Counted from the stretch's first letter, positions 1 through 12,607 are shown. The stretch is DNA of 64,000 nt from Brassica napus (GCF_020379485.1 NC_063448.1:19305726-19369725), one strand, 5' to 3'. A program made the numbers and translations. The notes: generated by a model not told the origin, from the letters alone.

Positions 1-795
1 CCCGCGACAGTCTTATACGGGTCAGGCCCGCGGTCCAAGTCCATGATTGCCATCTTGTAACACGCCATACATCTTTTCCAAAAATAATTGGACATCATTG
101 ATACAAAAAGAACTTACCTATTTTAAAGTGTTTTATTATATTTTTTACTTTCCTTCCTTTTTCACTTTTTAAAACTATTTTATTAACTATATATACCATA
201 ATAATTCGTCGTCATTTATTTTACGTGTTTAAAATTTAACATGTATGAGTGAAATTGTTCCATTAGCGACAAAAATTCAAACCAGTTAACACAAATTTTT
301 TTTTGTTTACATCATCAATTAGACATGGACATTCAAGTACACGTTTGGATACATATCAGTTTTTTGGATATCGGTTTTTTGGATTATAAAATTAATCTTT
401 GTTCGGGTATTATAAGTTTCTGGACAGAACTCGAGTCGGACTTTTTTTAGTCCGGATATGTTTTTAGGAACCTAAAAATATCTAAATAACATATATCTAT
501 GTGTTTAAAAATTCATTAAATAATTTATAAAAAGTAAAAACCAACCCCACACGTTCTTTCATTAAATAATTTATAAAACGTAAAAACTAATTATGCGCAG
601 ACGTGGGGATCAGTCTCTAAGTATCAATTTAGAATAATAATTTGGACCTCAAGATCCAAGGTATTTCTTTCCATAAGTACATACTTAGAAATTAGAATAA
701 TTAAACCTATATATATAAGTACAAACAAACTACAGAGAATTATTCTGTTCAAGCTGCCAATTTTATTTAAAGTTTCGTTGAGTATAACAAAAACT
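1..795. other. AT-rich spacer, no gene
   Basis: No convincing coding region or RNA gene is visible. The stretch is AT-rich with a few low-complexity runs. A short block near 513-545 (ATTAAATAATTTATAAAA followed by GTAAAAACC) recurs at about 561-592, so this is a small local duplication. The spacer ends at the target site of CACTA copy A. Confidence 0.6.
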
Positions 796-814
796 TGTCA
801 CTACAAGAAAACGT

Positions 815-1165
815 CTCCATAACAACGAAGATTTACGAAGAAAATATTTCCTCGTAAATTTACATGGTGTTTACAACGCAGTTACGAGGAGACCAAATTT
901 CGTCGTAAACTCCATGTAAATTTACGACGAAATATTTTCGTCGTAAAGTCCATGCAAGTTTACGACGAAATTACGTGGAATGAGAAATACGTCGTAATCG
1001 TTACATCGACATTACAACGAAACATGTTACCGTTATATTTAGGTGAAAACGTGTATTCAATGTGCTTTAACTTACCTAATTTCGTCGTAAAGTCGTTGTA
1101 AATATTATGTTAAAACCATGTAAAATCCATGTAAAACATTCCTTGTAAAATCGTTGTTATATTTC
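815..1165. repeat. 5' subterminal repeats of CACTA copy A
   Basis: Many copies of a short motif, TTTACGACGAAA or its complement TTTCGTCGTAAA with variants such as CCTCGTAAAT and CCATGTAAA, occur in both orientations between the terminal repeat and the tnp2 leader. In En/Spm-type elements such subterminal motifs bind the tnpA-type protein and help bring the ends together. That role is inferred here. The same block is present in copies B (29570-29890, inverted) and C (62785-63110). Confidence 0.8.
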
Positions 1166-1290
1166 AACTACCCAACTCGAACATTTCTATATATATATAT
1201 GTCATTTCCCACAACTATCTTCCTCACAACACACAAACGGAAAAAAAAAATCAGAAAAAAAAATTTCTAAAAAAAATCTAAGAAAAAAAT

Positions 1291-4200
1291 AGCCGGTGGC
1301 GGTAGTATTTACGAGTTACGGAGTTGGATGTATTTGCACAAAGATTCCAACGGAAGGGTGACGAACGCATTTCTGAGCGGGCTAGAGACATTCATGCACC
1401 AGGCGGGCTGTACACCGATCACGCAGGAAAGCGGTAAGATGTTCTGCCCCTGTCGGAAATGCAAAAATTCAAAATTTGCACGTAGTGAAACTGTATGGAA
1501 GCATTTAGTAAACAGATGATTTACACCACAGTACTACATTTGGTATCAACATGGAGAGGGTTATGGGGGAAATGAAGCTAGTAGTAGTAATAATAATTTT
1601 GAGGATGCTCATCATAGTGAAGAACCGAATCATTTGCATAATGAATATAATTATCATCAAGAGGAGCAGATGGTAGATCATGATAGAGTTCAAGATATGA
1701 TTAGTGATGCATTTTTAGAAACAACTACAACAATAGCTGATGGAACTGGAAATGTAGAAGAACCTAATTTGGATGCAAAAAGGTTTTATGAAATGCTAGA
1801 TGCTGCAAATCAACCAATCTACACTGGTTGTAGAGAAGGTTTCTCTAAATTGTCTCTAGCAGCTAGGATGATGAATATTAATACGGATCATAATTTACTT
1901 GAGAATTGCATGGATGCATGGGCGGAGTTGTTTAAAGAGTATTTGCCAGAAGACAACGTGTCTGCTGAATCTTATTATGAGATTCAGAAATTGGTTTATA
2001 GTCTTGGGTTGCCTTCGGAGATGATTGATGTCTGCATCGACAAATGCATGATCTACTGGAAAGAAGATGACAAGTTAGAAGAGTGTCGATTCTGCAAAAA
2101 ACCACAATTCAAACCGCAAGGCCGTAGGAGGAATAGGGTACCGTTCCAAAGGATGTGGTACCTACCAATTACAGACATATTGAAAAGATTATATCAATCT
2201 GAGAGGACTGATGCGTCGATGAGGTGGCATGCGAAACATGTCCAGAGAGATGGTGAGGTTGCACATCCATCAGACGCAAGAGCGTGGAAACATTTCAACA
2301 AGGTACACGCAAATTTTGCTACAAATATTCGGAATGTCTATCTTGGGTTATGCACCGATGGATTTAGTCCATTTGGAATGTCTGGTAGACAATATTCTTT
2401 GTGGCCAGTCATTCTTACGCCGTACAATTTACCGCCGGATATGTGCATGGAACAAGAATTTCTATTTTTGACCATATTAATCACTGGGCCGAAGCATCCA
2501 AAACGGTCTCTTGATGTCTTTCTTCAACCGTTGATAGAAGAGCTAAAGCAACTGTGGTCAGAAGGGGTGAGGACGTACGATTGTTCCTTGAAAAACAATT
2601 TTACGATGCGAGCAGTTCTGCTGTGGACGATAAGTGATTTCCCTGCTTATGGGATGTTGTCTGGCTGGACAACACATGAAAGATTATCTTGTCCATATTG
2701 TCTTGGATCGACGGATGCTTTTCAACTGAAGAATGGTAGGAAGAGTTGTTGGTTTGATTGTCATCGTCACTTTCTTCCACTTGCCCATCCGTACAGAAGA
2801 AATAAGACATTGTTTCGGCACAAAAAAATTGTCAGAGACAGTCCTCCTCCATATCTCACCGGCCAGCAGATCGAAGCAGACATTGATTATTACGGAGCTC
2901 AGGAAACAGTTAAGGTTGGAGGAAATTGGCATGTTCCTGGAAATATGCCTGATGGGTATGGTGTCTCTCACAATTGGCATAAGAAGAGTATATTTTGGGA
3001 GCTACCCTATTGGAAGGATCTTCTCTTACGCCACAATCTGGATGTCATGCATATAGAGAAGAACTTTTTTGAGAACATCATGAATACATTACTTAACGTC
3101 CCTGGGAAGACAAAAGATAACAAAAAGTCAAGGATGGACTTACCTGATATTTGCTCAAGAAGTGAGTTACATATCAAGAGCAATGAAAACGTTCCTGTTC
3201 CAATCTTCCGGTTGTCATCAGAAGCCAAAACAACCTTGTTTGACTGGGTTGCATCAGAAGTTAAGTTTCCTGATGGTTATGTTTCAAATCTGTCAAGATG
3301 TGTTGAACGAGGTCAAAAGTTCTCCGGAATGAAGAGTCATGATTGTCATGTGTTTATGCAACGACTACTTCCATTTGCTTTTGCCGAGCTCCTTCCAGCA
3401 AATGTCCATGAAGCACTTGCAGGTAATTATAATTTTATAATATATATACATATGTTATGAAATGTTATTAATTTGATTACTTTTGAAATATACAGCTATG
3501 AGAGCATTTTTCAGAGATCTTAGCACACGTACGTTCAAGGAAGAAGTCATCGAACAACTTCATCAGAACATTCCGATCATATTGTGCAACCTGGAGAAGA
3601 TATTTCCTCCTTCATTTTTTGACGTCATGGAGCATCTAGTTGTCCACCTACCGTATGAAGCATTGCTTCGTGGACCTGTTCACAACGGATGGATGTGTCC
3701 GTATGAGCGACAGATGAAACATTTGAAGGGGAAAGCAAGAAATCTTGCAAAGGTGGAAGGTTCAATAGTTGCGGGGAGTTTGACAGCCGAAACATCTAAC
3801 TTCACATCATACTACTTTGCTCCAACTGTTCGTACGAGAAAAAGAGTTCCTAGAAGATATGATGATGGTGGAGTACCGACATCATATCCAATTGATGGTG
3901 TTCCTGACATTTTCTGCCAAATTGCATAGTTTGGTGGTAAAATGAAAGAAGTATGGTGGTCATGTGAAGAGGATAAACATAGTGCCCACACTTATATTCT
4001 GCTCAACTGCAAGGATGCAGTGACTCGTTACTTTGAAAGGTAAATATTTTTGTGAATGTTAATTATATGAATTGAAGTTAATTATGTATGACTTGATTAT
4101 TTGTTTAATTTGCAGCATGTTTGTATCTCAAGTTGAAGAAGCAATACCAGGAATATCTGCAACTGATGTGGACACACGTAAAGATAAACACTTTGTCAAG

Positions 4201-4978
4201 TGGTTAAAATCACAGGTACGTAATATATCTCATACATTGATTAATTAAGTAAGTGTTTTGATACTTCAATATTAATTAAGAATATCTGCTTTTCGCAGGT
4301 TGATTATGACAATCCTTATTATCCCGTATGGTTTCACGAATTGGTTCAAGGTCCAGTTGCAAAGGTCACCACATCACTTATGTATTTCACACGAGGATTT
4401 ACCTTTCATATATACGAGTATGGGAGACATCGGGCAACGAGTAACTACGAAATATGTGTGAAAGGTGAAACAGACTTTTACGGGATCTTGCAGGAGATTA
4501 TTGAAGCGGAATTTTCGGGGTTATTGAAGCTAAAATGCGTCCTCTTCAAATGTGAATGGTTCGATCCTGTTGTGAACCGAGGGATTTGGTATAACAAATT
4601 TGGTGTTGTGGATGTCAATTTTGGAGAAGATACAACAAATTTGAGCCTTTCATTTTAGCTTCACAAGCCGAGAAAGTTAGCTTCCTTCCTTATCCTCGGC
4701 TTCGAACTTTCGGGATAAACTGGTTAGCTGCTATCAAAATTACACCTCGTGGGCGCATTGTCGCTGGAGAAGAACCGCCCTTGCAAGAAGAAGACGCTAT
4801 CAATGAAGTTGAGGTACCAGAACAACCAACTGATGAAATCCTTTTGATCGACCCGCAAAACTTTCAATATGAAGATATTCCCGAAGATGCGACAGATGAA
4901 GCACGTGAAGACGAGTTCGAGAGAAGCGACGATGATGATTGTAATGATAGTGATGAGAACGAAAACGATTTAGAGTGA
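1291..4978 (+). pseudogene. TNP2-type CACTA transposase, copy A (disabled)
   Basis: Four exons can be traced: about 1291-3422, 3496-4039, 4116-4215 and 4299-4978, all with GT-AG introns. The product is a TNP2 transposase. An N-terminal Transpos_assoc region has the zinc-binding-like CPCRKC cluster, then comes a Transposase_21 core containing HNLDVMHIEKN, then DUF4218- and DUF4216-like regions and an acidic C-terminus. Lesions seen: the start codon is ATA where copies B and C have ATG (1291); TGA at 1517-1519 replaces a Gly codon; TAG at 3927-3929 replaces an Arg codon present in copy B; a one-base loss in a G run near 4624 shifts the frame. Without these it would be a full-length transposase. 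It cannot make an active protein as it stands. Confidence 0.9.
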
Positions 4979-5220
4979 TGTAATATTGATGAGAACGAAA
5001 ACGATTTAGAGTGAAGTAATATATGTAACAAATGTTGTATTTCTCTATTGTAACGTATGTTTAAAGAAATATTGTTTTTTTACCATCTTAATGTATGTGT
5101 AACAAATGTTGTTTTATATAATATGTATTTCTTTAGTTTTTAAAAATTTATTTGGAGTTTTAGGGTTTTAGAGTTTAAGTTGGAGAAAGAGCAAGAAGTA
5201 GTAGAGTTAAGCGTTGTAAA
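4979..5220. other. Short spacer after tnp2, copy A
   Basis: AT-rich sequence following the tnp2 stop, with a 25-base duplication of the gene's last bases (TGATGAGAACGAAAACGATT at 4951 repeats at 4989). It probably contains the tnp2 3' untranslated region. No gene is visible. Confidence 0.5.
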
Positions 5221-5224
5221 ATCA

Positions 5225-5540
5225 TTTTAAAAATAACACGGGCATGGTAACTTCGTCGTAAATGGTTAAATCGATTCCAGGTAACTTCGTCGTAAACGGA
5301 AAAAGACGGGCCTGGTAACTTTGTCATAAACGGAAAAGCCTGGTAAATCGATTCGACGTAATTTCGTCGTAAATGGAAAAAGACGGACCTGGTAACTTCG
5401 TCATAAACGGAAAAACCTGGTAAATCGATTCGACGTAATTTCATCGTAATCAGACGCGGGCCTGGTAACTTCGTCGTAAATGGAAAAACGTGGACCTGGT
5501 AACTTCGTCGTAATATTACGTCGCGTTTACGACAAAATGT
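5225..5540. repeat. Internal motif array between tnp2 and tnpA, copy A
   Basis: About six imperfect units of roughly 50-60 bases, each built around GGTAACTTCGTCGTAAA plus GACGGGCCTGG or CCTGGTAAATCGATTCG. The core TTCGTCGTAAA is the same motif that fills the element's ends. The array lies just upstream of the tnpA-like gene, about 270 bases before its ATG. A matching array lies in the same place in copy B (25090-25450). It may be the tnpA promoter or an autoregulatory binding site; this is inference. Confidence 0.8.
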
Positions 5541-5639
5541 TTTCTATATATTGAGACGCCGCTGCCTCGTTCATTCCTCCCAAATTCCTTTGCTGTCCCT
5601 CTAAGGTACACTCCCTTTCCTGTTCTATTTTTTTAAAAA

Positions 5640-5750
5640 GTTAGTTTAGGTGATTAATTAGTTAGGTAATTAGTTTAGGTGATTAGTTAGGTAATTTGTT
5701 TAGGTGATTAGTTAGGTGACGGAATACTATAGTTTAGGTGATTAGTTAGG
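5640..5750. repeat. Short tandem repeat in tnpA leader, copy A
   Basis: Repeats of the 20-base phrase TTTAGGTGATTAGTTAGGTA, four to five times with small changes, lie between the array and the tnpA-like ATG, probably in the leader or a leader intron (a donor-like AAGGTACACT is at about 5602 and a pyrimidine-rich TTTTTTTTAG precedes the ATG). Copy B has the same block at about 24890-24990. Confidence 0.6.
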
Positions 5751-5808
5751 TAACAAAATAATTTTTAATTATGTCTTAATTGATTAAATTTATTTTAATT
5801 TTTTTTAG

Positions 5809-6380
5809 ATGGCTCCGAGGAGGAAATCAACAGTACCTACTTATGCCCAGTTGTTTGGCGATGGTTCCGGTACATCTTCTTCCGGTCCATCGTCTTCCGA
5901 TGCAGTTCCAGACTCTCAGACTTCTCAGAGAGTTTCTTCGAGTCCTCCTCTTCCACCGCAGATGCCTCCACCTCCTCCTCCAGCGGCTGCACCTCAGCAT
6001 GTCCCAGAATGTGCAGTTCATCCGGATTTGCGTGTGCCTTCATATGCTCCATTCGCGAGATATATGGTGGAGGATTTACTTGCCCAGCCTGGACGGGAGG
6101 GTTTGGATGTTCTAGACCCCGATAGACCCCGAGGAACTTATTGGTAAGTTATTAATTTTTATTACATTAAAATTTAAATTATTTTTATTTTCTAATGGTT
6201 AAATTGTTTTTTTTCAGGTTTGGGGCTAACAACCGTGTTAGCCGGAGCGTTTCGGCGACGATTAAGGGTTACTACGATGGGGCATATCCGAACTGGAGCA
6301 AGACACCAAATCACGTTAAGATCACTTGGTTTAAATGTTTTGCGGTAAGATTTTTAAATTTAATTAAATTTTCACTTTTA

Positions 6381-6418
<38 letters not shown>

Positions 6419-7453
6419 TAAATATATTATTAATTGTAATTTTTTCAAAATTTTTGTGTTTCAGCAAAAGTGGCATTGGACTTTGGGAATCACCGAGAGG
6501 GTGAAGGCGAAATTCGTTGCAAAGGCAAAGATCCGCCTCTGCAACACAGTCTCCGATTGGAAGGACAAGTGGGAGATCTACGGGTATGAGGGAAAGCCCA
6601 CTGAGGTCACGAAGGATGTGTGGGATGGCCTCATCGCCTATTGGGAGCACCCCTCTTCGATCAAAAAGGCCAATTCGTGCTCGGCTTCTCGAAGGACGAA
6701 GGATAAAGATGGTCATTTGCCCATGCTTCACAGAACCGGACCAAAACCTCATGCTTGAGTCCGTCTAGAAGCTGTAAGTTTTGTTTTTAATATTTATTTT
6801 AAAGTTTTCAATTAATTTAAATTTTAATATTTAATTTATTTTTTTTGTAGTTAGAGAAGACGGGAGTCTTACCATCTCTGTCTGAGCTATTCAAGATGAC
6901 TCACGCCACATCCGACCGAGTTTTTGTGGATCCTGCATCTGAGAAACTCTTCCATGCAGTGGCTACTCGGATTGAAGAACGGGAGACGCAACTAACCCAG
7001 CAGTCTCCCGATGGATTACCCGTCACATTGACCACCGAAGAGGCCGACAGAATTTTCGAAGAGGTACAACTTAAAATTTGTGTTTACATTATTTTTAATA
7101 TTTTAACATAATTAACTATATTAATATATGTTTTAATTTTATAGGTGGCTCCTAAAAAGAAGGGACGAACAGTCAGCATAGGCTCTGTTAACGAAGTTGC
7201 AAGGACAACTTCGTCATACACTTCGAGACGGGATGAAGAGACTTCTCAGATGAAAGCTCGAATGGATAGCCAGCAGGTTCGTTTAGACTCTCTTAAGGAT
7301 CTGCTAGACGTGATGGCGGTGGGAAACCCGACTATGCAGAGAATGTTGAGTGAGAGACGAGCCGCTCTTGGGTTGCCAGTACGAGATCCCGAAGAGTCCG
7401 ATCCAAGCCGTCAACAGCCGAGCAACCCCACCAACTACTTCGAAGATATGTAG
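5809..7453 (+). pseudogene. tnpA-like (Ptta/En-Spm plant transposase family) gene, copy A
   Basis: Five exons: 5809-6143, 6218-6344, 6465-6773, 6851-7063 and 7145-7453. The N-terminus is Ser-rich, with a polyproline stretch at about residues 45-60. The middle reads as the Plant_transposase (Ptta/En-Spm) pattern: KWHW, WKDKWE, HRTGPKPHA, then LSELFKMTHATSDRVFVD. The C-terminus has a basic PKKKGR and a probable coiled coil. Such proteins are thought to bind subterminal motifs. The only lesion I find is TGA at 6756-6758, just after PHA, where the family has Gly; the frame then continues VRLEA across the next splice. Copy B has the same TGA. Start chosen because MAPRRK follows the leader and is matched in copy B. 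Confidence 0.85.
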
Positions 7454-7624
7454 TTTTTTTTATATTTCTGTTTGTACTATGAATTTAAATATTATTGTTT
7501 GACTTTTAAATGCCTTTTTAAAATATGTTTTTCAATTTCATATTTCGTTTTAAAATTTAAAATATTTAAATTCCGAATATTAAATATAAATTAAAATTTA
7601 TTATATACTAATTAATAATAATAT

Positions 7625-7990
7625 AATAAGAATCGATGTAAACTCCTCGTAAACATTACATGGAGTTTACATCGAATGTTTACGAGTGATTAACATCGAA
7701 AGACTTACGAGGGTTTTACATCGAAATGTTTACGAGTGATTTACAACGAAAGTATTTATGTGTGCTTTACATTGAAATCATTACGTGGGCTTTACCACGA
7801 AATCTTACGTGTCGTTTACGACGAATTCTTTCCCTGCGATTTACGAGGAATATATTTCGTTGTAAATGTAACGAGTCGTTTACGACGAAACCTCTGTTAC
7901 GACAGACGTTTAACAACGAAACGTCTTTCGAAGTTAATTAGTCGTAACACCTGTTTACGACGAATTTACAACGAATACTGCCCTCTTAAA
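7625..7990. repeat. 3' subterminal repeats of CACTA copy A
   Basis: A dense run of TTTACGACGAA, TTTACATCGAA, GTTTACGAG and similar units in both orientations, ending about 20 bases before the terminal inverted repeat. The same region is found, inverted and interrupted by the inner CACTA element, at 14305-14527 and 22893-23010 in copy B. Confidence 0.8.
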
Positions 7991-8012
7991 AATACGTTTT
8001 ATTGCAGTGTGT

Positions 8013-9380
8013 GTTGAGTCAATTATATAAGGACTGATAAGATTTTAAGAATTCCAGGGACGTATTCAATTTAACAAGTCATTAGCATTGCCAAACATAG
8101 TTTCGTTTTTTTAATTGCCAAATATAGTTTAACACTATATGAAGCTTGTGAACTTCTTTGTCTTGTTAGTTAAATTCGCATTTTGTTTCATCACGGATCC
8201 TAAGTAATTACTTATTTAGATTTTATTTGAGCACCAGAAAACAAATAATTTAAACATCTAATAAATTAGTATGACTTAAGAAAATTGTTAATTCACACAT
8301 AATTATGAGTGTCGTTCCCTGATTTTTCATACATTAAAAGATTATGAAAATTTCTACTATTACCTAATGAATATATAATAGTTTATTTCCTTAAATAATA
8401 TGTTAAACAACAGGATTAAGTTTTAAACTCTTCAGAAATTTTTATTGTAAATACAATACGCATTTGTATGGAACAAAATGTAAATGTTAAATTTCAATAT
8501 TTGTTATGAAATAGGAGTAGTATGTACTATTATTCTCCAAGTTTAAAATAAATGTCGGTTTGTTTTAAATCATATATTGTTTGTGTTTTGAAAAAAAGAA
8601 CATGATTTAAGAAAACCATGCAAAAGTTTGGTCTTTAATCCATAATTTCTCCATCTGAAATAAAAATATATAGTCTCTTGCATTACCATTTGGCCACTAC
8701 TTTTGGTTTGTTTTATGTTTTAAATTGGTCTTTTAAGTAATATTTTATTTTCATCTTTATGATTTTAGTCTATTAACTAACTAAACAAAACAAAATTCCA
8801 TAACATCTTAAAAATAAATATAATAATACTATATATTTTTATTTTACCTAGAAAAATTAAACGGATGAAATAACAATCTTCTGAATGGCAAAACAAAGTA
8901 TTATTCTTTGTGTTTATATTTGATTTGATGGTAACCATCTCAAACTGAAATCTCAAAAAAGTAGATATGGTTCTAAAATTTCATGTCACCACTAGCATTC
9001 AGAAATCAATACTATAATATAGCAACATTTAGCTATTATTAGTCCTTTTTATCATTTCCTCCTTTTGGGGTATTGCACGTCCATTTGTTGATTAATGGTG
9101 AAGGAAAGTGGGAGGGTACTTTTTGGATGATAAGGATGCAACACATACTTCTCTTTTGTTTTTGTGAATTTCTAAATATATATTTGTTTCTTGAAGGGAA
9201 ACAAAGTATAATTTAAAGATGCAGAAAATCTGTTCTTTTCAAAATTTCTATTTTGAAGATTTAGTTTAAAGATATAGTTTAAAGATTTAGTCAAAAAAAA
9301 AGTTATATTGTAATATTTTATATACATATTGCCACAAAAATATTACACTGAAAATTGCAATAAAAAAAAACAACGTTACG
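8013..9380. other. AT-rich spacer, no gene
   Basis: About 1.4 kb of AT-rich sequence with scattered stop codons in all frames and no splice-supported exon that I can recognise. No terminal repeats or tRNA-like sequence seen. Confidence 0.6.
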
Positions 9381-10847
9381 TCTTCATTTTTTTTTTTTTT
9401 TTTTTTGAAAATTGGCTTTCAAAATTAAGAGCAAAAATAAAAAACGTTTACAAGACCATTAAGGTCTTAAGTGAGCAATACCCAATAGTGAAACTAATAG
9501 TTTAGAACTTTCTTTAGCCCTAAGCCCAGTAAGCCCATTTGATGGAGAAAGGTTAACGACTTCTGGTATTTTCCAGCGGAACAGAGATGATCGACGATCA
9601 TATAGAGGAGAGCAGTCGCAAGTGAGACGGATGAGAGATGAGGCTTCATGCAAGACGGAACCATGTCTGCATCATACTAGAAGATAGGCGTGGGTTCGAT
9701 TCTCTGAAACTTTGAATCATGTTTCTGATTTGTAAATCTACAACCCGGAAGAGGCGATCAGCAGAACGAAAAGAGTTGGAATGCAGTCTGGCGTTCCTTT
9801 CATTCCAGGTCCAGTATATTGTTGACTGCCATGCCAGTAGGGTGAGTAATCGAAGTGCCCTTGAAGCTCTACTAGTTGGTAAAGTAATCATCTGATTAAG
9901 CGCGTCGGGCCAGTTGCGTGAGGGTGTAAGGGAGCATCTTCTGGAGCTTTTCAACCACAAGTTATAGGCAAATTCACACTCAAAATAGAGATGATTACGA
10001 GTTTCGGGGAAGCTGTTACACAGTAAGCAGACAGGCGGAACCTGAAGGCCCCAACGTAGAAGACGATCCCGTGTTGGGCAGCGATCCAAAACTACTAGCC
10101 AAGTGTGAAAATTATGTCGGGGAATTCCGTAGGAGGTCCACACCGCAGTCGCCCAATTTACCTCATCATGCGCCCGTCTCAGGTAATGATACACTTCACC
10201 AGTAGAGAACTTGCTAGAGATCCTTCCTTCTATCTCCCATTCAAAGTAGTCTGGCTCAGTTGTGAGGTTGACTGTAGTTAAATGTGCTTGAAGTTGTAGC
10301 TGTTGCTCTGATCTTGCAGGTGGAAGACGCCATGATCCATTACGGAATAGTGAGGCCACTGTTGCTTGTTGAGGAATGCCTAACCTTGATGATTGAGCGT
10401 TCAGCAGTGTAGCAACATTTCCTAGGGGGGACCAGTTGTCATGCCAAAATCTAGCAGATAGTCCATTCTCCAATCGCAGTTTAATCAATGGGTAGACAAC
10501 ATCTTTAAGTTTGAGGATCTTGTTTGCGAGCCAAGAGAATGAAACCTTTGGCTTTGTAGTCCAGTAGTTGTGGATCGATCCCTTGAGTACAACTTCTCTG
10601 AACCAAGCCACCCACATTGATCCTGATCTAAAGAACAGAAGCCACACTAGTTTCAGACAGCATGCTTTGTTCCATGTATGAAGATCCTTCACGCCGAGAC
10701 CTCCTTGCTGTGTTGTTAGGACCACTGTCTCCCATGCGACCCTAGCAGTGTTATGGCTATCAATATCACCTCTCCAAAGGAACACACTGCAGAGGGAATT
10801 TATTCTAGCAATAATGTTTTCTATCCTGTTCATCTTTCTTCATTTTT
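9381..10847 (-). mobile_element. 5'-truncated L1-type LINE insertion
   Basis: A minus-strand LINE with its poly-A tail (poly-T on the plus strand, from about 9388) at the low end and a 5' truncation at about 10836. The 11 bases TCTTCATTTTT at 9381-9391 recur at 10837-10847, so they form the target duplication (the boundary with the poly-T is ambiguous). The insertion body is about 1.44 kb and contains only the C-terminal part of ORF2 plus the 3' untranslated region. Confidence 0.85.
9646..10833 (-). pseudogene. LINE ORF2 C-terminal fragment (zf-RVT region)
   Basis: An open frame of 395 codons. It starts inside the LINE ORF2 downstream of the reverse-transcriptase catalytic core. The first residues resemble the LINE segment ...CSVFLWRG. 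The central part has the pattern GLSARFWHDNW. A zf-RVT-like region near residues 240-300 has the Cys/His pattern CLLC...ETRNHLYFEC. No catalytic FADD motif and no RNase H domain are present. The ATG is accidental, being placed at the truncation point. The fragment is non-functional for retrotransposition. Confidence 0.85.
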
Positions 10848-11067
10848 ACACTAACCCTCTTTCATTATTTTTTATTTCTTGTCTAATTACCATTCACACA
10901 AAAAGTGTTGGATTACTTGCACAATTGCCACACTAGTACGAATATCTTACTAGTCAAAAACAAAGCTCTCGTCATTTCATAAACTCACCAACTCTTGTAA
11001 TTGGTATACAAATTCTTAAGTAAATACAATGTCTAATCTTTAGTTACAGGCTAATACATATGGTTTG

Positions 11068-11192
11068 TGTTCAAAAGTCTTAGAAAGAATACACATTAGC
11101 TTGCGAAAGATGTTGGTGATATACTTCACGTGTTCAAAAGTCTTAGAAAGAATACACATTAGCTTGAGAAAGATGTTTGTGATATACTTTCA
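11068..11192. repeat. 63-bp tandem duplication
   Basis: Two head-to-tail units, 11068-11130 and 11131-11192, start TGTTCAAAAGTCTTAGAAAG. They differ at only a few positions. No gene is associated. Confidence 0.85.
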
Positions 11193-12496
11193 GCTGTGGT
11201 TCGCCATTCTCTTTTTTTTTTTTTTGGACGACCGCCATTCTCTTCTTTAACTGTTGAAACCACCTTTAAAAAAAGCAACTCTAGGGCTTTTGGTCTCTTT
11301 AAATCAATGTTAGCGGTTATATCTTGACTAAACTCAAGTGAACTGAAGACTATTCATGAATTGGGTAAATATGAAATCAAGATTTCACTTAGATTTCAAG
11401 TTTGTTAATGGGACTGAAGTGGTCCTTTCTGCAAGTGATACTTTAGAGACAAACCCACATTATTTAAAGATTGTCATGCAAATGTAACATAGACGTAGGT
11501 TTTTCTTTTTAACAATACATAGGCGCAGATTTAAACTAGTGTCATCAGAAGATTGTCGATGGTGTTGAGTTTAGTAACTCAACAAGGCAATTAATTTAAA
11601 ACGTGTAAACAATTAGTTATAGACTTTGTACATGTTTCAAGATCACTGTGATTGATTCTCATATAATGTCAATTTTCCTATTTTGCTTGGTGATACATGT
11701 TTATGGATCTCAGAGACGAATTGGGACACATAATCCTTTACTCCTACAATATTATTTTCCTACTTTTTGTTTTTTCTTTTCTTTTCATTTACATAACTTA
11801 CATAAGATGGAAATTGAAAAACTATTTTGGCACAAAAATATGTAATTTTTTTTAACTTAATTTAATTTTTATCTAGGCATAACTCAAAATCTGAAGAAAA
11901 CCAACATAGTTCAGAGCAGGATAATTAGATGGTGTTTTACTTGACTTAAAAAAAATTCAATTTATATGTCTTCAATTTCTCCTTGGATAAATTCTAACGA
12001 GTAGATTTTGTTTAGACCCAAGACTATTTTTGAACTCGGGGTAACTCATAATCAATAATCACAAGTCAAAACTGTTAGAATACAAAAAACAAATCCGATG
12101 ATATTCTTGTAACTGGATTTCATACTTAAATGATTCATTAAACTTCTACTGCTAAGTATATTTGTAAAAGCATATATCAATCTAATTTTCATTTTTGTTA
12201 TTGCCCATTAGTCTGGAAATTTATTTAACTCATTTTTCTCTTCAGGTTTTGTCGCGTACCTGGAGTATTAATTTACGTCGTCACGCCCGATTTGATATCA
12301 ATTTAAATACGTTATCCCCAATTCCCCCGCCGTGAGAAGTAGTTGTGTTGTGCGAATCGGTTTGAACTTTGAAGTAGTCCACCCAAAGAGCAATAATTGC
12401 AATGCTCGTAACTTTGACCTATTTTGTCCTATTGCGGTTTTGATTATTTTTTGCCATGTTTAAATACATTATTATTATATTTGATAAAAAAAAATA

Positions 12497-12497
<1 letters not shown>

Positions 12498-12527
<30 letters not shown>
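12498..12527. repeat. (ATT)n microsatellite
   Basis: About ten uninterrupted ATT units in AT-rich spacer. Confidence 0.95.
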
Positions 12528-12607
12528 GAGCAAGAAATAAATTATTATTTCTCTCTCACTTTCCAGCATAGAAACTAGACTTATACAAGTTTTCGACAGA
12601 AAGTATA

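Larger units (their letters stand above)
799..8009 (+). mobile_element. CACTA (En/Spm-type) transposon, copy A
   Basis: The element begins CACTACAAGAAAACG at 799 and ends in the degenerate inverted copy ACGTTTTATTGCAGTG at 8009. The three bases TGT at 796-798 are repeated at 8010-8012, the 3-bp target duplication expected of CACTA elements. Length is 7211 bp. It holds two plus-strand genes, a tnp2-type transposase followed by a tnpA-like gene. Repeats built on TTTCGTCGTAAA and its complement lie just inside both ends and between the genes. Both genes carry disabling changes, so this copy is probably non-autonomous. Copies B and C in the window belong to the same family. Confidence 0.95.
10848..12607. 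other. AT-rich spacer, no gene
   Basis: Mostly AT-rich sequence without recognisable exons. It contains the 63-base tandem duplication at 11068-11192 and an ATT microsatellite at 12498-12527. A slightly GC-richer patch at about 12240-12400 shows no clear reading frame. Confidence 0.55.

Noticed and set aside
5827..6052. Minus-strand frames over tnpA exon 1
   Set aside because: Shadows of the Ser/Pro-rich coding exon; not conserved in sense.
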